NCBI RefSeq assembly: GCF_026240095.1
Contig: NZ_JAPIVG010000008.1
Coordinates: 16,364 to 80,363 of the forward strand
From: Pedobacter sandarakinus
Lineage (GTDB): Bacteria > Bacteroidota > Bacteroidia > Sphingobacteriales > Sphingobacteriaceae
Direction of reading: 5' to 3'
DNA: 64,000 bases
Shown piece by piece: positions 24,951-35,200 of the stretch. Under the pieces are notes generated by a model that was not told where the DNA came from, did not search any database, and saw nothing but the letters and a program-made list of their open reading frames with translations. Both the position numbers and the translations under genes were made by a program. Numbering within the stretch: the stretch's first letter is position 1; the number at the start of each line of letters is the position of its first letter.

Positions 24951-27767
24951 TTACATTCTCATGCGTCTGCCGCCCCCGCCATCCTGACCAGGCATTTGCA
25001 TATCACCACTCATATTTCTTCCGCCGATGCGGGTTAAAGAATAAGTGAATGAGAACATATAATAACGTTTTAATACATTGTAGTTTAAATCGGTAATGGT
25101 ATTGTTGTTTGCCGTTCTGCTAATTCCTTGGTTTTGATTGAAGGCATCATTAACTGCAATTTTAAAAGTACCCCTATTTTTAAAGAATTGTCTACTGATG
25201 TAAGAATTTACCAAGGTAAATTGAGTGTTGTAACCCTCTCCACGCCCTGTGTTCTTAATGTAATCTAAATCGACTGCAAAACGTATATTTCCCGGAAAAA
25301 CATAGCTGACATCGAAAGTTGGATTGATGGTATAATAGTTAGTAGTTGAATTTGGTTGAGCAGAATAAGTAGCCCGATTATAGGTGCCCGAAATTCCTCC
25401 TGTTAAATCAAACTTATCAAAGTTGGTTACGAAATTATAACGGTTAGTGATTGTCCATGCGTTGGTGATGTTTCTAATTAAATCCGCTGGATTATCATTG
25501 CCAGAGGTAAAGTTTACGTTTCTATTGTAATTAGCATTTAACGATGCGTTGAGCGTTAATTTGCGCTCTGGCAGCAGAGGCAAACCTAAATTAACACTGG
25601 CGTTGCCAGCATATACCCCATCTACGTTTACATAAGTGGTTCTAATTTTACCATAGTTAGAATCTAATGGATTAGTAACCAATTGGCTCTGGTTACCAAT
25701 GGCATTAAAGGTTTGGCTTAAATTTACAAAAACAAAAAACATTCTACTCTTCGCAAAATCGAAGTTGTTGTAGTTGAAGTTTAAATTATTATTAAATGAT
25801 GGTTTTAAATCTGGATTACCTACGAAAACGCTTTGTGTATTGGTGTTATCTGGAATAGGTTGAATTTGATTAATACTTGGCTGTTGTGTATTTCCCCTGT
25901 AACGGATGCTCAACCTTCTCGAATTACTGAAGTTGTACCTGAAATTTGCGGATGGTGTTAGGTTTAAAAAATTTTGTGTTCTAACCATACCCGTTGTAAG
26001 GTTGGTATTTTCTCTATTGGTCTGCTGTGCAGCCAAACCAATATTCCAGTTATACTTTTTCTCGTTGGTGGTATAACTCACTCCTGCAGCATTTGTAAGG
26101 GTTTGGTTTTCGTAAAGGTTAGTAAAATCCAGGTTTACTAAATCGTACTGACCACTTGCCGAGTTAAAATCCAAAACCTGCCTACCTTGGTTGTCGTGGC
26201 TATAACCGTTTTGATAGTTAAATTCCAAACTAGTGGTTTTAGATAACGGCTCGGTGTAAACCAAACGAGATGTGTTGTTAATGGAGTTGGTATTTACCTT
26301 GTTTAATTGGTCTAACAAATTTGATGTTACAACTGAATTGATGGTGTTGGTTTCATGAATCCTGTTGAAGTTATCTGCATCATTGTTGTTAATTGAAGTA
26401 TTTACATTCAAAGATAAGGTCCTGCCTCTTCTTTTAAACTTTTTACGAATCAATAAATTATTGTTGATGTTTGGCGTAGAGCTACTGCTTAGATAACGTT
26501 GCGAACCAATTGTTTGAGCTTGTAACAAATTTCTGTTATAGTCGCTTAAATTCGTCGCATCGCTTTCGGTGTAAGATACATTAGGTTGGATTTTTATTGT
26601 GGTTGAAGAATCCAATTTGGTATCAATCATAAAATTAAAACGATGGTTAATGCGGTCGGTATTGTTATCTGAATTATTATTTACGGTTGTAACCCTATTA
26701 CCCAACAGGTTTTGAGTAAAACTGGTTTGTTGGTTATACACATCAGACTTATTAAAGAAATAACTTCCCTGAATTTGGGTACCATCTTTATAAGTATCAG
26801 AAAAGTTTAAACCACCTGCATTGGTATTGGTGATACCACCACTACCAGCACCGCTGCCACCACCTCCAAAGTTACCACGACCACCGCCACCGAAGCCATT
26901 ACCTACGCCATTTCCTTGGCCAAAGTTTTGCTTATTTACATTATTGAATTGTCCAATCACGCTGAATTGTTGGTCGTTATCAAATTTATTTACGTTGATG
27001 CTGGCATCATAACGGTCTTGTGTACCATAGCCCACGGTACTATTCCCGAAATACCCTTTTTTCATCCCGGCTTTTGTAGTAATGTTTAAAATCTTGCTTC
27101 GCGTACCATCATCAACACCAGAAAATTGCGACTGCTCAGACATTTCATCAATCACCTGAATTTTATCTACCATATCTGCAGGGAGGTTTTTAGTGGCCAA
27201 TAGAGGATCGGTACCGAAGAACTCTTTACCATCTACCTTTACTTTGGTCACGGTTTCACCTTGCGCCTTAATACTGCCATCTTTTGCTACCTCCACTCCA
27301 GGAAGTTTCTTCAATACATCTTCTACAACTGCATTCTCGCGTACTTTTATAGATTTTGCATCAAATTCTAAGGTATCTGTTTTTACAACCACAGGAATGC
27401 TAGCCGTAACATCTACCGTATTTAAATCTACACCATCATCACCCATAGCAATTTCACCAGCATTTACAGCAGCTTTTGCTACCTCAACATCTTTTGTTGT
27501 TGTTTTTAAACCTAAGAATGCGGCATAAATCCTGTACTTACCGGGGGCAATAGCTTTAAAGCTAAAAGTACCATCCGGCTCGGTTTGCCCCGATGCTACT
27601 ACTGATGAATCTTTTAAGTTTCTAACAGCTATAGTAGCGAAATCTACCGGTTTTTTATCTTTGGCATTGATAACCTTCCCGGTTATGGAGCCAGAATTTT
27701 GCGCCTGAGCGATATAGCCACAAAAAATAAGAACAATGAAGATTGCCCTTTGAACGTTCCTTTTCAT
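24951..27767 (-). CDS. outer-membrane beta-barrel protein with CarboxypepD_reg-like domain (paralogue 2)
   Basis: 938 aa with the same order as paralogue 1: signal peptide (MKRNVQRAIFIVLIFCGYIA), CarboxypepD_reg-like domain (GSITGKVINAKDKKPVDFAT), plug-like region (VVEDVLKKLPGVEVAKDGSI, KVDGKEFFGTDPLLATKNLP) and barrel. The Gly-rich insert near 285-320 is longer (GFGGGGRGNFGGGGSGAGSG), and the C-terminus is Gly/Met/Arg-rich (MSGDMQMPGQDGGGGRRMRM). Blocks such as RRKFKRRGRTLSLN-type (KKFKRRGRTLSLNVNTSINN) are nearly identical between the paralogues. Substrate not known. Confidence 0.9.
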   Translation of the reverse strand: MKRNVQRAIFIVLIFCGYIAQAQNSGSITGKVINAKDKKPVDFATIAVRNLKDSSVVASGQTEPDGTFSFKAIAPGKYRIYAAFLGLKTTTKDVEVAKAAVNAGEIAMGDDGVDLNTVDVTASIPVVVKTDTLEFDAKSIKVRENAVVEDVLKKLPGVEVAKDGSIKAQGETVTKVKVDGKEFFGTDPLLATKNLPADMVDKIQVIDEMSEQSQFSGVDDGTRSKILNITTKAGMKKGYFGNSTVGYGTQDRYDASINVNKFDNDQQFSVIGQFNNVNKQNFGQGNGVGNGFGGGGRGNFGGGGSGAGSGGITNTNAGGLNFSDTYKDGTQIQGSYFFNKSDVYNQQTSFTQNLLGNRVTTVNNNSDNNTDRINHRFNFMIDTKLDSSTTIKIQPNVSYTESDATNLSDYNRNLLQAQTIGSQRYLSSSSTPNINNNLLIRKKFKRRGRTLSLNVNTSINNNDADNFNRIHETNTINSVVTSNLLDQLNKVNTNSINNTSRLVYTEPLSKTTSLEFNYQNGYSHDNQGRQVLDFNSASGQYDLVNLDFTNLYENQTLTNAAGVSYTTNEKKYNWNIGLAAQQTNRENTNLTTGMVRTQNFLNLTPSANFRYNFSNSRRLSIRYRGNTQQPSINQIQPIPDNTNTQSVFVGNPDLKPSFNNNLNFNYNNFDFAKSRMFFVFVNLSQTFNAIGNQSQLVTNPLDSNYGKIRTTYVNVDGVYAGNASVNLGLPLLPERKLTLNASLNANYNRNVNFTSGNDNPADLIRNITNAWTITNRYNFVTNFDKFDLTGGISGTYNRATYSAQPNSTTNYYTINPTFDVSYVFPGNIRFAVDLDYIKNTGRGEGYNTQFTLVNSYISRQFFKNRGTFKIAVNDAFNQNQGISRTANNNTITDLNYNVLKRYYMFSFTYSLTRIGGRNMSGDMQMPGQDGGGGRRMRM

Positions 27768-28013
27768 TAAAATTAGATAATATGTACAAAACTAAGCTAT
27801 CAGACTAGGCAAATGCTTAAAGGTTTGTTAAGATGTGTTAAAAGCTTGGTAACATTTTAAATACAGCAACTAAGATGTTGCCGTAGGTACTATGGCAGGC
27901 ATTACCGCCTATTTTGGGAAGGATAAGTTTTGTAGTAAACTTTTGGGCAATTGCAGTCTTTTTTAAAAATGCTACATCCACCAAGCGATATGCAAATAGT
28001 AAAAAGGAGTAAA

Positions 28014-28430
28014 CTAATTATTTTTTTCATCGAAGTTTAATTTATGAAGCAACACATAACTGAATACAGCCATTGATGCGCCAAGCATATCGCAGGCAAA
28101 ATCCCACCACTCGCCAGAGCGATAGGTAAAAACTTTCCATTGCAATAACTCTATACCGCCACCAATTATTGCGTTGATTAGTAAAATCTTAAAAATAGTT
28201 AGCGTTCTAAAGCCATAACTATGCTGGTATTTAATTTTGCCGTAAAATAGCAATACAGAGAGGATAAAGAAGAAACCGAGGTGAGTCATTTTATCGAAAC
28301 CCTCGAAGAAGAAGCCACCGCCGCCAGTATCGGGCATGTGGATATTACAAAGCACTAAAATAATCAGCGTCCAAAATATGGCCCACTTTTGATGTTTTAG
28401 TGCTTTGTACAAACTATTTAAATTAAGCAC
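28014..28430 (-). CDS. VanZ family membrane protein
   Basis: 138 aa, four membrane helices. VanZ-like features: DKMTHLGFFFILSVLLFYGK near 45, an acidic IIGGGIELLQWKVFTYRSGEW near 90 and DFACDMLGASMAV. Start is GTG, overlapping the gcvH end by 8 bp, so translation is coupled. The role of small VanZ proteins outside glycopeptide resistance is unclear. Confidence 0.88.
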   Translation of the reverse strand: MLNLNSLYKALKHQKWAIFWTLIILVLCNIHMPDTGGGGFFFEGFDKMTHLGFFFILSVLLFYGKIKYQHSYGFRTLTIFKILLINAIIGGGIELLQWKVFTYRSGEWWDFACDMLGASMAVFSYVLLHKLNFDEKNN

Positions 28431-28803
28431 CTACCAAAGATTGGTAAGCATCTGCTGTCAATAAATCTTCAACCTCTGTTAGGTTTGATAAGGAAACTTT
28501 CACCATCCAACCTTCTCCGTATGGATCTGAATTTACCAGTTCTGGATTGTCGTTTAATTCTTGATTAATTTCTAATACAGTACCGGTTACTGGCATAAAT
28601 AAATCAGATACTGTTTTTACTGCCTCAACTGTACCAAAAACTTCTTCTCTGGCAACTTCTTCGCCAACTGAATTGATATCAACATAAACGATATCGCCCA
28701 ATTCACGTTGAGCAAAATCAGTAATACCGATATAAGCTTCGTTACCTTCTACCTTAACCCACTCGTGGTCTTTAGTGTATTTTAATTCTGATGGAAAATT
28801 CAT
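28423..28803 (-). CDS. gcvH: glycine cleavage system H protein
   Basis: 126 aa. Lipoyl domain with KYTKDHEWVKVEGNEAYIGI, DFAQRELGDIVYVDINSVGE and the lipoylation site in GTVEAVKTVSDLFMPVTG (Lys63). It shuttles the aminomethyl group between the P, T and L proteins; those genes are not in this window. A -7 box TACTTTTG lies upstream at 28909-28916. Confidence 0.97.
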   Translation of the reverse strand: MNFPSELKYTKDHEWVKVEGNEAYIGITDFAQRELGDIVYVDINSVGEEVAREEVFGTVEAVKTVSDLFMPVTGTVLEINQELNDNPELVNSDPYGEGWMVKVSLSNLTEVEDLLTADAYQSLVGA

Positions 28804-29299
28804 TGTTATTTAATTGATGATTATGAATATGTTATGTTTTTAGCCTCGAAGTGGCATGCCTAATTGTATACACTAATGGTTTAATTACAATTGGCTACCT
28901 TAGTGCCTCAAAAGTACAATTTAGTTTTGCTTTTAGCAATTTGATTTAGCTTCCATTTAAAATTTTGGGGTGCAGAGATGCAAAAGAAGGCTGGTTCTAA
29001 TAAGATTCCCGAATCCTTTTGTGCATTTGAAAAATAACTACTTCTACAAAGCTAAATCTCACTTTGTTTTTTATGTTTTATTCATCAAAAGGGATGGATG
29101 GCTCAGCATTTTAATGTAGGCTTTGATGGCTTGTAGTGCATGTTAAAATTAGGTTTAAAAACAAAATCGCCAACGCGAAGACTTCCATACTTCAGTCTGC
29201 TTTGTACCTGATAAAATTGATAGCTTACGGTTCTAGGTGAAAGTTATCAAAGATTCGAAAAGTTCAAAATCAATACTTTACACATCCGGGCTAGCATTC
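28804..29299. other. intergenic region between gcvH and sprA
   Basis: No coding frame is credible. A TACTTTTG -7 box (minus strand, 28916-28909) with an upstream TTG about 20 nt away is a plausible gcvH promoter with a leader of about 100 nt. I see no terminator hairpin after sprA. Confidence 0.45.
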
Positions 29300-32200
29300 C
29301 TAATTCAACGTGAACCTTAAACTAAAACCAAAATTGCTAAATGACGTGTTGAAGGTTTGAGATGTATACGGCTTGGTAATGTTCGAATCATAAAAAAGCC
29401 TTATATTAAACTTTTGGTTAAGTACATAATCCACGCTTGGCCTTAAGCTGATGTTCTTCGATCCCCCGGAAACTTCTGCCTCCAGCAAATCGGCACGATA
29501 GATAACCGTTTTATTATCGCGAATGGCAACATCCAATTTAAAATCCATATTGTTATCCATTTTTAAACTCTTAAACAGGCCAAATGGGAAACGGAATTTA
29601 TTGGTACGGTAGCCCAAGCCTAAAACCATATTGTTTTCTGATAACTGTGCAAGTTGGCTATTGGCTAAACTTAAGCCTAACAACCTCGAGCGGTTTAATT
29701 CTAAACTGGCTGTGAGGTTGTTTTTAAATCGGGTATCTACACCAATTAATGGAGAAAAATATTCTGAAACCGTTACTTGCGCAAATTGAAATTCTGGTAA
29801 GAAATTATTGTTGGCATCACGATTTACGGAAAAACCGTTCGATTCCTGATAGCGAAGTAGGGAGTTAAAGCCGTTGATGTTATACGCAGAGCGGTAGCCA
29901 TGTCTGATATCTACCGATGAAAAACGATCGGCAATAAACGGAATTTTAGTTAAGCCATTATAAGTTAAAGTCCAGTTTGGCAAAGGTATGCGTGGAAATG
30001 AGTTTAATTTTGAAGATCCTGCATCCTTGCCTGTGTAAGCGGCCATAAAAGCGGAAATTAGAACATCCTGGCTTTCCTTGCCATAACCATCCGCAAAGCC
30101 AGCATTTTGACCAGCAGAATTAGGGTTTTGGGCACCTAAGCGTTTCGAAATAATAATTCGATTTGCCATAAACTGGTTAAATAAAGTGGAAACTACGCTC
30201 GAGTTTTTCTCTTTAAATGCAGTTCCCAAGGCAATGTAAGAGATGCTGTAATCGCCAGTGGTAATGGCGCTCAAATTTTCAAAACTATTGGTACTCGCCA
30301 GATATCTGAAGTTGGAAGAGAAATTTCTGGTTTGCGCTTTGCTTGCCCTAATGGTAATACGTAAATCGCGGATCGGCTCGATCAAACCCGTAAACTGTAA
30401 ATCTTCACGAAGGGTATTTACATAAAGTTGAGTTTGCAAGGTATCGGTAGTTAGCCATCCATTGTTTAGGGCCATATCGCGAATGTCTCGTTGGCTACCG
30501 AAGGCAAAGCCTAAGCCAGGGGCGCCGGTTACATTATCAATTCCGAAATATTTTGTAGTTGGCAAATACCCAGGCAAGAAAATACCTTTGGTTTGCACAT
30601 AATTTGCATTTAGATTTTTAACGCTGGTAAGCAGGTTGATGAAGAAATTCTTAAACTTTCCAGAAGTTTCATTGCTGGTTGTTGCATTGCGTAGAAATCC
30701 AAATTTATTATACAGCATTGTAAAATTCAATGTTGGGTTTACCTGGATATTCCTGCTGTTCTGAACCGTGTTACCTAAATTTATATTCGGATCTAAAAGG
30801 GTAGATAAAGGTTCGGTTTGCCAGTTGAAATTGGTGCCATACCTCGTTTTCACCGTAAGCCAATTAAAGCCAGGTATTTTCTCTATTGGCAATGTGTACG
30901 TTACATTTAGGTTGTGGTTGTAGTCGGTAGTCCTACCCAAGCGTTTTAAGTTTTGCCAAACGGTATCTCGCTTCATGCCGTCAATTCTGCCATCAGGCTC
31001 ATCGATAATAGAATAGTTTGTCGCATTAAAATCTAGCTGTAAGGATCTGGTCAGGTTCCAGGCAATTCCATAGATCCTGCTCATTCTAAAATTCTTATTA
31101 AAAGTGGTACCAAAACCATTTTGAAATACCGGAATAGCATTGTTTGGATCATTGTTGCGCAGGGTATTTTCTGCGTATAATCGATCTACATCAATTCTAA
31201 AGTTAATGGCGCTTGGCAGAATGCTGAAATTAAAATCTTTAAGCAAGGCAAGGGTATTAGATTTTATAATTTTCTCAAAAGGTGCATATACTTTGGCCTC
31301 CTTGGCATAACTATATTGTAATGATGCCCGATAGGTATTTTGGATACTGCTTTGGTTGATAAAATCCCTGTGATTATACTGTGTAAAAGCATAGCTTGCT
31401 GCGAAGTTTTCAATATCCCACAAACGAACAGGCTTGGCATTGTTTACCCGCTCTTTTCTAACATTAGTAAAGTTTATTCCACGCCGCACGGTATAGTCTT
31501 GCGCAAAGTTTAGAATGGAATCTTTCTGAGCCCTGGAAGATTGATCAAGCGCATTTTTAAGCTCGATATCTGGCGTACGTGGGTTATATTGTGGAGTAGA
31601 AACCTGCTTGGAATAATTGACAAACATTGGAATCTTTACACCCGATTTTTGGGGTAAAAATTTACCAAGCTCCATTGCGGAAGATACATCTAACAGAACA
31701 TTATCTGCCCTGTTACGTTCGCTAACTTTAGAGTCGATAGAACCAAAACCAATGGTAGATTTGCTACCCGAAACGTTTACATCTGCAAAATCAGCCAGCT
31801 TCAAATTCAATCTCGCTGTTGCGGCCCAACCGCCCTGCTCATCAAATTCTGTTAATCTTAATTCATTGAACCAAACCACCACATTTTTATCTAGGCCATC
31901 ATCACTTTCCAGGGTGTTGGCATTCCTCAACGGGTTTCTAACTCCCATCATGTAAACTCTCACCTTACTCATGTCTGGTTGTCCTTTAACCAAAATGGTT
32001 CTATCACCATCGGTATAAGGGAACGGCACATTTATTGGCCAAGGCTGGCCATTTGCTTGTCTGGCTACATTTCTGGCAAGCTTGGCATTTTGAAAGAACG
32101 TTAAATCAATATCCATCCTGTTAGCCTCAGGCCAAATCGCGTCAGGATCACTCGTGCCCGGTGTGGTAATTTTCAAAGGCATTACATATTCGTAATAGTT

Positions 32201-35200
32201 ATCCTGGTTATCTGTACCAATCCTTAAAAATGCAGACACATCCCTATCGCTTAGGTTATCATTATTGATCGCCTCTGCGTGAATAAACATTTCCAGATGC
32301 TTGTAAGAACGGAAATCGCTATATGCTGTTTTAAATGCCGCCCTTCCATAACCATCACGTAAGTTTTTAACCGTAACAGCTAAAGACTGCTCATTTAAAC
32401 GGGTATCTCCACGGTAGTTGCTATAATCGCGTTCGCGTAAAATACCTGGAGGCGTAACGTAAGGAATTGGTGTTCTTCTACCATTTTCTTCAATATTGAC
32501 TGTAGAAACCTCAACCGTAGAGTTGTCTGGCGTAAATGCTGGTAAATTCGGATCAACAATTACTTGGTCGGCAACATTCTTCGCATTAAATTCTCTCCAC
32601 TCTCCACGTATCAGTTGTAGCTTTGCAAAACGCATAATTGCAGTATCCGCAAAATTTGTCAGAAACATTCTAAAGAACCTGATGGATTTAAAATCCTGAA
32701 TGTTCCCAACTTTTTTCTCGTACTGGGTAATGGGTATTCTAAATTGATACCAGGTTACAGCCTGGGTATTTCCATTTGCTAGTCTAACTTGCGAGGTTAC
32801 CTTATCTGTAATAAAGTTCTGACCCACTACCAAATCATTCGGACGCATAGATACTTTATACTGATAATACTCGTCACTTTGGGTCATGTTATTATCCCTG
32901 TTGATGTCTTCTCCATCTGGCAAAGCCGTAGAAGCAGAGTTTTCTAATCCCAATTCTTCCTGGGATTGCTGCGATGTTTTTGAGTTTCCTTCAGGGCCGT
33001 TATATTTTTCGTAGCGTTTTAAAATTCCTGCATTAATTTGATCTAATGCCGGACCTCTAAAATAAGAGTAGTTATCAGAAGAGGGGTCAGCATCAATTTC
33101 TGCTGCAGCAGTTGCATTCAATTGCGATTTAATTTGATTGATAGCTGTGGCAAATTTGGCTTTCTCGTTGGCATCTGATAAACCATCTAAACCAACATCC
33201 TGCGCCCTCCTTGCATCCGGATCATTATCAAAAGCCTGTATTACTGGCTGCAGTTTAGGTACCCTCCCCCAATTGGTTTCATCATACTTCGATGGATCAT
33301 TGGTAGCGGGCAAACCATTTTCTAATGATTTTCTACCATCTTTTAGAATATCTTCTGAAATATTTCCCAGGTTAAAATAGACATCGCCCCCCTGGTTGTT
33401 TCTATTATAGATAAATGGATCTAAAACCCACATTTCGATGAAACCAACATTAAGCGCCTCAAAATCATTGGTTTCTATTTTCCGCTGAAAACCACCCCAT
33501 CGTTGTTTGGGGTTGGTTAACTTTCCGTCGTTACCAAAACCTGTAGTGGTATAGTTATAAGGACCGCGAACTGTTGGGTAATAAGCCACATCTAAAGTGG
33601 TAATATTTAGCGCCTGGCCGGTTGCCGTTTCTTTGAACGGAAAAACTTCCTGCTCTATAACTTGCCGAACATAGTGGTTAGAAAGTTCGTTACGGTTATT
33701 CCTGATATTGCTTGGCGTAGTAGTAGCGTTGGAATTGTAAAATGTAGGATCGATATTGTAAAAAGCAACCCGAGCACGGTTATAGCCATAAGCCAAATCG
33801 TTAACCAACTGCGATTCCGGAAAATCTTGAGGAGTGCCCGAAAGTTGCCATGATATGGCGCTCTTTAAATCGATGATAGATCTTGATGCCTCAAAATCGT
33901 CTAAATAACTAACTCCGTTTTTACTTCCAGCAAAGTTTAAAGCCCTTGGATGCCCTGGTACCAACTGCGCAAATTCGCCATAAAAAGTTACGTTAGACGG
34001 CGCTTTGGTAGATAGAAAAGGTAATTTATCAACCAGTTTGGTTAAAAACCTCGAAGGAGAGCTATAATTAATATCTGCACCCCAAATGGTATTTGAAATC
34101 GGCTCTTCACCAATATTTACTTTCTGCGTAAGGGGCTTTTCAGTTAAGTTCATTAAGGTACCACCTAGATTTAGCTTGTTGTTTACCCGATAATCTAGTC
34201 GGGTTCCAAAAAGCGAACGCTGTTGCAAGCCGAAAAGTTCGTTGTTTTCTGTTGTAATTCTAATCGGCTGTCCGGATGTAAGCAATGCCTGATTGATGAT
34301 GCTTACTCTTCCGCCCTGGTAATCTACTGTATAGTCTACCCCTTCTTGCAAGGGCATTGTTCCGGCAAAAACCTTAACCGATCCTTCGGGAACGTTGATG
34401 GCATTTAAACTAAATTCAGAAGAAACTTCAGATTGGTAACGTCCCTTAATAAAATACCTGTTCTGGTTTTGAAACAGCTGGCGGGCGATGGTCTGCGTAG
34501 AATCATAAAGTGCCCTGAAGGTGTATTTATCAATCAAAGCCTGTTCGCTAGGCAAGAACTTGTTGGCCAAATCGTTGCCAAATGGTTCTATAATAGGGAA
34601 AATAATTCGACCGTTTGCAGGATCGATAGTAATATAACCAGTGTTGGTGTTATTAACTAAGGAAGCCAAACCAGATGGCGATAGACCAGACCCAAATTGA
34701 TTGTTTGATGTGGCATTATTAGAAAAATATGAGCCAAAGGCATTATTTGCCGCCACAAAATCGAAAATACCATCAGGTTTTTTTTCATTTTGCTGGTTTA
34801 AGCGATCAAATTCGGTTAAAGAAATCCATTGTTTGTTGGCTGTATTCTGACCCTCGGTCATGATAGGTTTTTCTACCCCGGTTTCATTATCAATTCGAAA
34901 TATATCAAGCTTAAAATTTAACGGGCTGATTTGATATCCACCTATGGAATAAATGTTTTTCATCATCAAATCCCAGGTAGGTAGGTTTATCTTAGTGGTT
35001 TCGTTTTTCAGCAATTTGGCATACAGCACTTTGGGATTGGCTGCATCAAAAGTAACATCTGTAGAAAATTCCCCAACCTGATACTCCACTCCATTGTATG
35101 TATAACGGTAAGCAACAGCCAAAACTTCATCAGCGTTTAGCGGATTATTCAACGAAATATAGCCCAACTGCGGCTGGAAAGTAAATTCGCGTTCTGTTAA

